Below are positions 44,801-56,800 of a DNA stretch of 64,000 bases, piece by piece. The translations under genes were made by a program, and so were the position numbers. Source of the stretch: a virus; the IMG/VR virus record IMGVR_UViG_3300032011_003089, positions 1-64,000 of that record; one strand, given 5' to 3'. Below the pieces are notes generated by a model, which saw nothing but the letters and a program-made list of their open reading frames with translations, had not been told where the DNA came from and ran no database searches. Positions within the stretch are counted from its first letter, which is position 1; each line of letters begins with the position of its first letter.

Positions 44801-47800
44801 GCTATATCCTTTTCTGCTTCGGCTGATACTTCATCCATAGTCTTGCCTTGTTTGGCCATGGCGCTATATCTTTCATAGGCTTTCGTAAAGCTTACCTGTG
44901 ATTCGAAAAAGTCCTTCCTGAGGGATTCGCTAGCTTTCAGTCCTTTTTCCATCTCTTTGACGGTTGCATTGACATCATCAACCGCCTCTTGGACTGTGCT
45001 TTTATTTTTATTGTTTATAGATTGGGTGGTTTCTCCTTTGGGTTTTGGGGCGGCAAGATTATTCTTCTTCAGTCTTTCTCGAGCCGCTAACACGCTCTGT
45101 TTTATAGTACCTAAGAAGGACCCTGGTTCGTTTAGTGCGGATTGGGTTAAATTTCTGCTCTCGGGGTGTCTATTTTGTAAGCCAGCGGAAGCGTCTTTCA
45201 CCTTTTGTTGAGCGGTCTTTATTTTCTCTTCTAAAGCTGGGTAATATCCCGGTTTCATTTCACCTCTATCCATGTAAGGCTTAGAGTTAGCTTCGATGTG
45301 CCCCTTGTTTTGGTCTATTATCTTTTGTTGTTGGGCTCTTTCTTTTTTTAGATTCTCAAGATGTTTCTTTTCAGCAGCTTCCGTTCTGGTGTCTCTTTCG
45401 TGGCTGTAAGAAGGTAAGGCGTTAAAGGTTGAGTCTGCCGCCATTTCTTTGCGAGCCATCAGCGCGGCTATTTTTTCTAAATGTAAATTCGTTTCATAGT
45501 TCTGCCTGTGGGCTATAACGTCTTCTTCTGTAACTGCTGCCGCGTTTGGACCTTCAAACCCTAGCCTCTTCATTTCTGTGTCGTGCTCTGCCTGTTCTTT
45601 TACTGACCTACCCCAATCAAAACTTCCCGCCTGAGGGGTTAATGGTTTTATTTTTTCTTCAGCGGCAGCTATGGCTGCTTTGCGCTCGTCAAGTTCTGCT
45701 TTGTTTTTTAACAGAATATCCAAGTCAAGCTTGGCCGAGTCTACATCAAATTGTTGAAAACCTTTAGATGTAAGAGAGCTTCCCTCGGCTTGTGACCTTT
45801 GGCCTGGTATGTAGCTCGAAGCCGAATCTACCAATTTCTGAGCTGCTTTAGCTATAACACCCTTGGCTTTATCCATGCCAGAGTGCTCTAATCCGTATTT
45901 ACCTTTATCAACAACTGCTTTTATAGATTCTAGCGCGAAAGATAACTTGGTCGAAGCCGGTATAACACTACCCGTAAACCAAGCTTGATTAAATTTACCG
46001 TAAGCAGTGCCTAATAAGCCGGTCATTTTGTCCATTGCGCCAGAAAGGTCCCCAGAAGAAGACGCCACCTGCTCGAGGTTCATTCCTTCAACCGCGCTTG
46101 TATCTATTGGTTTTACTGGGGATTTTGGGGCTTTGTAATCAAAGCCTTCGCTCTTTAGTTTGGTTTCTGGGACCAAATTTTTTCTTAAAAGTTTAATTGC
46201 CTCAACTAATTCTGGGGTAGCCTGTTGTTGCCTTTGAAAATGCTCCAATAACTCATCGAACACTAAGGCGCCTTCACCAGCGCCCCCTTCTTTCCCCGCC
46301 AAATCCGAGGCCATCGTATAAAGCATTCTCTTCACTTCGTTTTCATCCAAGCCGTCTGTCACCATGCCGTATCTTTGGCCTCCAGCTTTATCCAACACCC
46401 TAACTATAGACTCTAAACCAGTTAAGTTTGTTTTATCCATTTTGGCTATTTCCGAAGCCAACATATCCACGCCCCTTCTACTGTCTTGAACTGTCTTTTT
46501 TTGCTCAATTAGTACATCATCTAAATTAACTGGGATGCCTCTTTTGTCATCGAAAGTAAATTCACTCTCTGAGGTGGTAGCAGACAGGCGGTTCCTAGCT
46601 TCAAGTAAAGCATTCCCTTCTTTTATTAGGGCGTTTTGTAAGTCTAATCTTGCGGCTTCTTTTGCTCGGTTCCCTCCAGCATTCCTTTCCGTTTCTATAT
46701 CTAGTATTTGCCTGAATAAAGAGTTATGGTGCGCGCCCATGTTTGATACAGAAGCTTCTCTAGTGCTCATCCTCAGGGCCTCGGCGGCGCCCCCATCTTT
46801 GCCGAAGCCCGGAATGATGCCAAAAGCAGCGCGTTCCGAGTAGTCCGCTGTCCATCCCGGTCCTTGAGCCCTTACCTGTTTTGCTTGGGCTGTAAGTTGT
46901 TGCGCTAACTTTAGCTGCTCCTGAGTCATTCCCTCGGTTGTTCCAAGCCGCGCAAACGCAAGCATTTTGTCAAAAGTTTCCCCTTGAGCGTTATTGTCCT
47001 TAGCCATTTCTTTGGCGATGTTAGCTAAGTATTGCATTTGGGTATCGTTGCCGGTTTCGGCTGCTCTTAGATACGACATAGCGCCCAATATCCCGCCTAA
47101 ATCCATTTCTTCTTTATCCACTGCCCCTTGGCCAGACCTTATGTTGGGCGAGCCCGTAGCTATGCCGCCTATAAGAAATTCTGGGGTGTCAGTGGTCCAT
47201 GCTTCATCATACCCTCTAGCAGATAGCTTCTTCCTAGCCTCTTTACCCGTCCAAGTTCCTTTGAAGCCCCGTCTCTCTTCAGTTAAGTCTGCATCAGAAG
47301 CGGCGCTCGCAGCATTCATTGCCTCTCTAGCCCTTCGCGCTTCGCCAGAGGCAGCTCTATAGTTGGCCATAGCGCCTTTCCCCGCCTGAACTACTTCAAC
47401 TTCTTTTTGTTTTTGTCTTTGGTCGGTAAACGCATTTGTGATAGCTTCTTGGTATCTTTGAAGTTGGCCACTCAAATGCTCATCCATCAAGCCTATGTCG
47501 GTAGATACCTGCCCTATGCTGCTATCAACCTTTAGAAAACCAGCAGCGTCAACGTTAGCTACCCCATTAATTACTTTGCCAAGGTTAACTTGGCCCTTAG
47601 GTATTTCACTTACGCCATTAGCTTTCAGAGCGGCGTCAAAAGCCTTAACGTTTTGGCCATACAAGTCTTGAGATTGATTACCTACCAAGACGTTTAATAC
47701 TTTAGAGTTCTTATTCATCTCTGCAATATCTTCAGACATGGATTCGAGCTTAAGCTCAGAGGTGATTTGTTTCGCAGCTATATCATAAGGGTCTGGCATA

Positions 47801-50800
47801 CCACCTTCTTTAGAGAATGCTTTACGAGCCTCTGCGGCGTCACCCGTTCTAATCGCCATTTGCCTTTGAGCCATAAACATTTGGGCTTGAATATCTTGAG
47901 CCCTAGAGACCATTGCGCCTTCAGCAAGCCCCATAGCAGCCGAGTTATCCGACATGTCGAACATGGGCATGGACTGCCTAATAATCTTTAACAATTCAAA
48001 GTCTGCTCTGCCTTGGTCTACCTGAGCGCCAGAATAGGACGCTTTCAATTGGCTCCCAAGAGCAGTAGCGAGGTCATCAAAACCCTTAGAAAACATAGTT
48101 TGACCGCCCTTTTCAAAACCTCCAGCTCCTCCCATCATTTTCAATTCTTGGGTTTGTCTTATCATGCGCTTTTGGTTGTCGGCTTGAATAGCGCTCATTG
48201 TAAGCTCCTGAGCTTGCTGTTGAATCATTATTGAAAGTTTATCGGCAAGACTTTCTTCTTCTCTTTCTAGCTGTTTTAAAATGTTATCGGTCAGAGCTTG
48301 CGCTTCTAATTGGTTATACCCAGCGTCTAGTGAGGCTTGTTTTATTTCTCCGTTAATCTTTTTTAAATCTGCCAATTTATCCTTGGAGTTAGTTAGTATT
48401 TTAATACTCTTTTGGACAACCGGAAGTAGAGTCTCTTGAGAGTTGGCGACTCTTGTGAACGCTCCTATTTGTGCTTTGCCTTGAGCGTTCTGGTCTTTTC
48501 TAGCTAGTAACTCATTTGTTTTCTTTGAGGCTTCAGTAAATTTTCTTAAAGGAATCTCTAGAGAAGCAAACGCCGCCTTTGAAGTTTCGGCTTGCATTTG
48601 CTTTAAGAATTTGGCGTTGATACCTGTAGCTCTAGTTTGCGCTTGGGTCGCGGCTTTACTTCCTTCTGTTTGGTACGCTGCCGCTCTTTCGGAAGAGCCC
48701 TTCGTAATTTCTTGAGCTCTAGCGATATTAAACGCTTGCGCGTTCCTCGTCATTTCGTCAAATGTTTTGGCTTTATTTTTTATGATATCTACAGTAGAGC
48801 CAAGGGTGGCGGAAAAAGAGGCTAGCTCTTGATTTAAGGTTTGGAGGTGTGCGCTATACTGCTCTTCAAATTTTCTTCTATCTTCTAGTATTAGTTGGGC
48901 TTTCTTAGCTCCTTCTGCTCCCTTTTCTAATTCTTTAAAGTAATCTTTTATTCTCTTCGTGTACGCGCCCACGTCAGCAGTACCCAGAGTATTGACAAAA
49001 TCAGAAAAATCATTACCAAGATAACTTGTATCTATGTCAGAAAAACTACCTATACTGTTTACGTCTAATTTACCAGATTCTATAGCCTTAAGAACCTCAT
49101 CTTGATTCACTCCTCCGCTTCTGATTTGAGATTTAGCGACGTTCTCTATTCTCTTTCGGTCCGACAAGCTATCGGCGTCATTGAATATTTTCTTATCGCC
49201 CCATTCTCCTGCAAATTTTTCTTGCAAATCAAAACCCTTGGTTGCCGCTTCCAAATCGGACTTGTCTCTTTGAAGGTTTGTTGTAATCTCTGCAAATACT
49301 TCTTTAATTTTTTCTGCGTCACCCGAGGCCGCTATAAATTGAGACCTAAATTTATCAGGGATGTCAGTAATAGATTCAGCCATTTTTCTTTGAAGGGAGG
49401 CTAGGTCTTCTGGATTTGCTTCAACTGGCTTTTTGAACATTTGGTTCATCTTGTTAACGGATTCAAGGTATTTTTGCCCAGATTGCTGCACCTTGTTAAG
49501 AGCTTCCCCGACTTGCTCCAGTTCTTTTCTAACTTGAGCGCCTCTTTCTTGAATTTCAGCTTTTACGAGGCCGTCGGCTAAAGATTTAATTCCCATTGTA
49601 GCGCCAGCTATACCGCCGATTGCTGCGCCCCAAGGGCCAGCCATTGCGCCCATTTGCGCTCCGGTGGCGGCATAAGAAGCTGCCATTCCAGCGCCTTCGA
49701 CTGCCGCTTTACCTTTCAAATCATCTTGGTTCATGAACTGAGAAGCCTGACTAGCAAGCATAGGCGCGGTAGCGATTATATTTGAAGCGCCACCGCCCTC
49801 GATAAAGCGCATAGCTCTGCCGCCTTTGCCGAACATTTTGCCAGCTTTCTTTTTCTCTGCTGCGGCTTTATCTCTAGCTTCTCTTTCGGGTTTTGTGGCT
49901 TCTTCGATTGCTTCAAGTTTTTCTTTAAGTTTTGCTTCAGATTCTTTGACGCTCTTCTTGTTAACTCCTGCCGCCTCTTGGGCATTTTCATTACTCTTTT
50001 GAGCTTTCCTGACGGTCTCCTCTTGCGCATCCATAAGCTCTCTAGCTTTTTGTTCTCTTTCATTAGCTAGCCTCTCTTCTTCTTCTAGGCTTTCAATTTT
50101 CTTATCCCAAAGCTGTTTAGCTCTTTCTATTGCTTTTGATATACCCTCTTCGCCTGTTTTGCCTTTGCCTTCGGCGCTTTGCAGCCACATCTCAGCACCA
50201 CCAGCTTCTCCTTCATATCCAGCTTCTCTGGCCACCTGAGCCAAGCCTTGTTGTTTAAAGGCTTCTGGGCCATCTTGTATTGCGTACTGCGTTCTTGCCT
50301 CCGACGCACGAGCTTCATTACGGCTGCTGTCCCACAACCCAAAAAGGATTTCTCCTTTGTTCTCCTGTTGTGATAGATTTTTTTGTTGGTCTAATGCGTT
50401 TTCATTGTAAGACATTGAAGCTTCTTGTTTCTGTTTATGCTGCGCTTCCGCCTCAGTTTTCCCTAACTTTTTTTCTTTTTCTTCTAAGGCTTGCTGTGTT
50501 TTATCTAAAGCTGCATCAAATCCTTTTAAGCCCTCGCTTCCTAATTGTTTGAAATTATTTCCAAGGTCTTTGATTCCACTAGCTAAAAATCCCATTGAAG
50601 CCATCATCATGGCGCTATCCATTGCACCACCAGCAAAGTTGGGGACATGGCCTTGGCTTGCGCCTTGGGTTTGAACTTCACCTATGCTTTTACCGCCCTT
50701 CAAATGCATGTTAATAGCATTAGTAAGTGAGCCCTCTGTCGTATTGTAAACGCCTATGCCGCCGCTCTTTCCTAACCTTCTATCATATCCAACTCTAGGC

Positions 50801-53800
50801 TGTCCTTGACCAGCTGCTTTTTCGCGGCCAACAGCTTCTTTGAGAGCGTCTCGAGAAAAATTAGGGACAAGGCCTTCGGCGTATGTTCCAAGGGCTTGTA
50901 GCATAGCTTTGTGCGAAGCGCCCTGCATCTTATCAAACTCTTGCATTTTCTTTTGGTTTGCAACCATCGAAAAAGCCTTCGAACCAATAGACTGAATAAC
51001 CATATCCTCCAACTCTGTGGTATACTGTTTAATCATGTCTTGGTCTTTAGCGAGCAAGCTGAATTCTCCTTGGGTTGGTATTTTCCCCATGCCCACATGC
51101 TGATAACCCGACCCTGCGTCCCTTCCTCTTAGCGGGTTAAAATCAACAGACTCTAATTCGTGGAGCTCTGGGTTGCTGCTGGCCACTAACTCGTGGCTCA
51201 TGTTCGTGCCGTGTACGTCAGAGTTTACGACGTTGCCATGTATAGCTTTGTTTGCTAAACCTTTTTTCTTGACGAAATCTTTGGTTGAAGTAATTAGGAT
51301 TCTGTTGTAGTCTGGATGGTCTGTTTTAAAGAGCTGCTCTAACGTGCCATAGTACTCTTCTCCTACAGATGATTTCGGGAAAACCGCTCCCCATCTTCCA
51401 TACTGACTAGCTAAGCCACTCGCTGATTGATGTATCTCAGCTTTAATTTCTTCTTTAGTAACATTTCTTTCTTCGCGCAGCATCTCGGGAGAATCCTCAA
51501 AACGAGTATTTCGTCCTCCCTCTCTCGCTTCTTTACTTAGAGGGGCATTTAATTTACCGCCGTGCCGCATCATCTTGCCGTACTCGGCTGCTGATACGCC
51601 ATTTTTAATGGCCCATTTTCTTTTAGCGACGTTTTGTTTAGCGTCTTCTTCATTCCACACCGCGTTAAAGGTAGGTCTACTATCGCCTTTTATGCCGTGC
51701 TTTTCTTTTAACCTATTTCTTTGGCCCGCATCTTGGGCATTAAAAGAGACCGCCCCTGGAGGGGGGACTTTTATGCGTCCGGTTCCGTATTGAGATATAT
51801 ACTCGGGAACGCCCATAGCTCTTAATGCTTGGTTTTGGCTGGCAGCTACTCGCTCTGGATTGATTTCTGACTCGAGCTCTCTTCCTCCATATTTGTCTTT
51901 TGTTGCTTTTTGGTCATCCTTGAAGCGGAACATCTCCGCCGAGTTAAGACCCTTCGTTGCCACTCCTCGACCTTTCATCAAGCGCCCTTGTTCTTCATCG
52001 TATAGTCTCTTTTTCCTATTTGCTTGCCATTCTTGAAATTCTGGAGAGCTGGCGTCGACCCCTAAATGCCGCTGCATTGCCGAGATATCCATACTGGCGA
52101 AGTTTGGAACAAAGCCGCCAGACTTCATGCCCATCGGCCCAAACGACTTAATCCAGTCTTTTTTCACGGCTGGGTTTGCGTTAAGCACGCCCATGGCTTG
52201 TTGGAATCTGTCGGGCGTAGTCACACTAGACAAGCCATGAGTCTTAATGTTATGACCAAGTATGTCAACTAAATACTTACTAAAGCTAGAAGCAATATCA
52301 ACAACTTTGCTTGGGTCACGCTTACTACGCTCATGAAGAGCGAGTTTTAATTGTAAATTCTTTTGGGTTTTTAATTTCTTTGCGATTGATTCTCCCACTT
52401 GGAAGTCCGAGCCTTTTTTCGCTCCCGGCTTAGCCTCGCCTAATGCGCCAGCCATTTCGTTTTCGAACTTAATACCAGCCATTGCGCCGCTTGTTCCTTC
52501 TGGGTCCCAATCAGCACCAGCGACACCACCGACTAAATCATAAGCTAAACCATCGAATAAATGGGGCACCTCATTAAGCATGGTCCGCCAATGAGCTCCG
52601 CTCTTCTTAATTTTTCTAGCGGTAAGTCCAGAGGCAATCATTCTTCCAGAACGACCATTCATATCAGTACCGACTACAAGAGTTTCATCTTCTGGGCCGC
52701 GAATCATTCTCATGCCAGCGGTCATTTTCTTGACTTGAGCCTCAGACATATCTTTGCCCATAGCGCCCTTTCTGCCAATCATCGTTGTGCCGTAATCTTT
52801 TTCGTGCAAGCCCTTGTACGCGAGGTTAGGAACAAAGCCTTGCGAAGCTAGGTTTAAATTCAGCCCCAACTTACCCCAAGCCTTACCACCATAACCACTC
52901 AGCCTAGCTTTGAAGGCTTTTCTTTTTTCTTGGAACATGCCTCTAGCTTCAGAAATCTCGCTTAGTTCACCCTTCTTTTTATTCGCCCCGTGCTTAGCTT
53001 TAAATTTACTAAAGTCTTCCTCTAGAAGACCCAAGCCTTTATTAGCTTTATCTTTTCTATCTTGAATATAAGACGCGCGTTTTTGTAAAACTGGAATATT
53101 GTTTTTGATTACTCTGAATATTTCTGGCGGAAGATTACTTTTTAAAGTAGTTAAATCTCCATCAACAATCGCTTTTCTGATTTTAGTCCCACTAACGCCA
53201 TCAAGCCTACCCTTAACAGGAACAACTCCTTTATAGGTTTTAGAGAATCTATCAGTCAAGTCTTCTTTGCCGCCCGAAACTCTATCTGCACCCAAGGCAA
53301 TCTTGGTGTCTTTCTTTCTCATCCTGTAGGCTTTGCCATCGTGCTCAAAATGCTCTTGGACTCCAGCGTTGCTAGGTATAGCCATGAGGTTTGGATTAGA
53401 AAGTTCAATTAGCTTTGCTTTTTCTCTTGGTGATAAGCCTACATCGTACTCTCTGTTCGCGCCTTTACTAACAAAGGCTACATCAGCGCCAGCTTGCGTT
53501 GCCATGTCTGCGTGTCCCTTCGTAAAGGGCGCGAACGCACCTATTGTAGCCGTAGCTCCTTTTAACTCATTAAGCTTCTCAAACCCCTCCGCCTCCTTCA
53601 GTGACATATCGGCCTGTCTTTCAAATACTCCTAGTTTTGAAGCATACTTTTCAGCAAGCAAAGCCTCAGTAACTACACCAGAAGATGAACCAAATTTTTG
53701 TTTAGGACTTCTACCGAAGTTTGTATCAGATGTGCCAGCTCTAGCTTGGTCAGAACGCTTCTCACGCATGCCTTTAACTACATCTTTGGCCCCTTTTAAA

Positions 53801-56800
53801 AAAGTTATTTTACCAGACTTCGTAAACTCTGGGCTGTCAACAACGGTTTGCGCAGCTCTCACTACAACTAACTGGTCCGATGGGTCAAGGTCAACAGGGT
53901 CAGTTACAAAGTTTCTTCCACCAGCGCGCTTTATAGCTTCGGTTGTTTTGCCAATACCAGCCGTACCAACGATAGTCTCTGAAATCTGCCCTCTTTGCGC
54001 GGCTTGGTTCACTATTGATTCGAACACTTGCCTAACCTCTTTACTACTGAGAGGCATACCCATGGACTGAGCTAGTTGGTCTTTATCTAGAATTTTGGTT
54101 GCAAAATTAGGAACGAATCCGCCGAAAGATTTAAGGCCAGATTTTTTCTGTTTAGCTTTGAAGTCGGCGGCGATAGCCTTTTCCATTTCTTGCTCTTTAA
54201 CTGCCTTTCCACTTAAAACTTCTATGAGACGAGCCACCACGCTTTCGTCTTCACCTTTGTAGGCTTGCATTTGTTTTACAAGCTGTTTACTTCCTGTTTG
54301 TGTTCCTTCGATGTATTTTCTCGCCAAGCTAAGTTTGACGCCTGAATCATCAGTAGTTCTTTTGGCGTCGATTCTTTCGTAATTACCAGATAGCCCAATG
54401 AATTTAGCGAGGCCCCCCATAGTTACGGTATTGGATGGAGTAAAGTCCCACCTTCTTCCGTCCTCTTGAACGGGGTCTGCCATTTTATTAATGAAATGGA
54501 ATACGGCAGCTTCCATAGCTCTACCCTCTTTAACCTCTTGGGTTTGTTTGGTTTTGCCTATTTTTTTATGCGTCATGTAGTCGCGGAACACCTTATCAAA
54601 TTCTTTATTCTTAAATGATAATCTTGCCCCAGACGCTTTAAGGTCATCTCTATTGGGGTTATCTACTGGTATCGTAGAAGACTGAATAGAAAACTGTATA
54701 ACGTCATTAGGGCTAAATACTTTATCTAAACCCTTAGGGGTTTTCAATCCATAACCGTGCTCTCCTTTTCTTGAATCAAAAAAGTCATCCAAGCTAATAT
54801 TCGCTGACATGAGGCCTTTCTTACCGAAAGCCCCAAACGCAGCACTTTTGAGCGCATCCACTCTTAATTGAGTAGAACCAAATAAATCAATACCCTTAAA
54901 ATCAGTAGGCAAGTCAATAGGTTTGAAATCTTTAGAGCTTCCTTTATCAAATCTAAAACCTAATTTTGAGTCGCCTTGATAAATAGGCGCGCCCTGCTTC
55001 TTTAAGAAGTCTCTAAACCCAGCGTATTTTGAATCATCTGGAGCCCCAACCCACCCACTTTTCTCGCCGGTGCGGAAAACGTTTCTTATAGATTGAGTTG
55101 GTCCGCCTTGCAATCTTACGCCAGCCAATTTAGCTTCTTTTCTTTCTTCTTCAAATTGCTGTAAGGCTTGTGGCGGATAATATTCTTTAGCTATCTCTTC
55201 CGCAGTCTGCATCTTGTACATCTTTTCGAGTATGTCAGACTCGTTCCATTTTGGGCCAGCCTTAACTTTCTGAATCCACTCTTTTGTTGTTAGCTCAGCA
55301 AAGTTAGGAATAAACCCTTGTGCGGCGTAAGGGTTAAATCCGTGCTGTTCTGCAAATTTCTGCTTGTAAGCTTTACCTGCATCACTGCCGCTCGGAGGCA
55401 TGATTGCTGGCTGGGACATACCACCAAAGGTCTTTACTGTTTCGGCGGAGTTGTAGGTTACCCTACCAACGCCTTGCACATTCATTTCTTTTACGGTGCC
55501 CGGTTTATAACCGCCTTGTAAAGCCCCTATTGTTTCGGTAGTGGCTCTTTCTTTCTTTTTGTTGAAGTTAGGAACCAAACCTCCAGCAAACATATTTGTT
55601 GGTCTCCAAGCGCCTTCGGTTTGGCCTCCACCTTGCATAGCTAAATTTAAAGCACCAAGGTCTACGCTCGTCAAGTTCCTAGCCATGGCCGCTGATAGGT
55701 CAGCGGACTGAGCTAAAGCGAAATTTCTAGCCCTAATACTTTCTAGAATTTTATCCGATACCCTAACCAAGTTTTCTTCACTGCTTCTTGCGGCGTCGAT
55801 TAAATCTGGGTTTTTAAGTAGAATGTTTTGAATAAGCATTTGCATTTCGGCTTGCTTCTTCGCGCCCTCGTTCATTCCAGCGAAACTTCTAACTGCGTCT
55901 ATGCCAAACTTACTGAAGCTAAACAAAAGCTTACCAACAAGAGCGCCTAAGATAAGCATGCCCGGTCCCTTTAAGATGTTGCCTATGCCCTCCAGAATGC
56001 CCTTGCCCATCTTCATGCCAATTGAGCCCGCGTCAGACTGGTCATCCATACCCTCGAGCATTTCGTTAATCTCTTCCAAGCTGTTTCTAAGCGCTGGGCC
56101 TATCGTGATGTTGCCGATGCTTGCGCCAACTTTTAAAAGATTCTGCATACTCTCATTAACTAGGGTGTTAAGAGTTTTGTTTAACTCCGCGTTCCTAGCT
56201 ATAGCTTGGTCAGTAGAGTTTACAGAAGTTCCTAAGGCTCTATCGTAAATTGAAAATTGCTTGCCTAAATCACCAATAGCGGCTTTCAATACGTTTACTT
56301 GGAAAACACCACCAACCATTTCAGCGGAAACGGCCTGTTGAGATGGAGTCAGGCTATCGTAAGCGTTGGCAAAGTTCTGTAGCGTTTGAATGGCTGGTAA
56401 GGTCGCTCCTTGGGCGTCTCTAACTACAACCCCAAAAGCTTCTAAATCAGATATAACTTTTGGCCTCTGTAGTCTGGTAAAAATAGTCTTTAATGAGTTA
56501 CCAATCACAGAACCGCCACGAGCCGTTACTTGCTGTGCGGTTGTAACCATCGCAATCAATTGGTCCAAACTAACCCCAGCGTCCTGAGCGGAACTACCAA
56601 CACGACTCACGGCTTTAGCTAGGTCAGCAGAGCTCACGGCAAATGCGGCATCAACATTAGCAAGTTTATTGACTAACGCTGTAGAGGTGATAACGGTTTG
56701 GTTGAAGCTGTTTATAGTGGCGGTTACGGCCTCAACAGAAGATTGAACGTCCAACCCAGATAGGCGAGTTAGAATCATAGCGTCAGAAGTTCGCTTGAGC

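Noticed and set aside
53333-54070. A 245-residue plus-strand frame inside the tape measure gene.
   Set aside because: Antisense shadow of a coding region with strong motifs; rich in Ser, Leu and Phe with no domain, ribosome-binding site or promoter.
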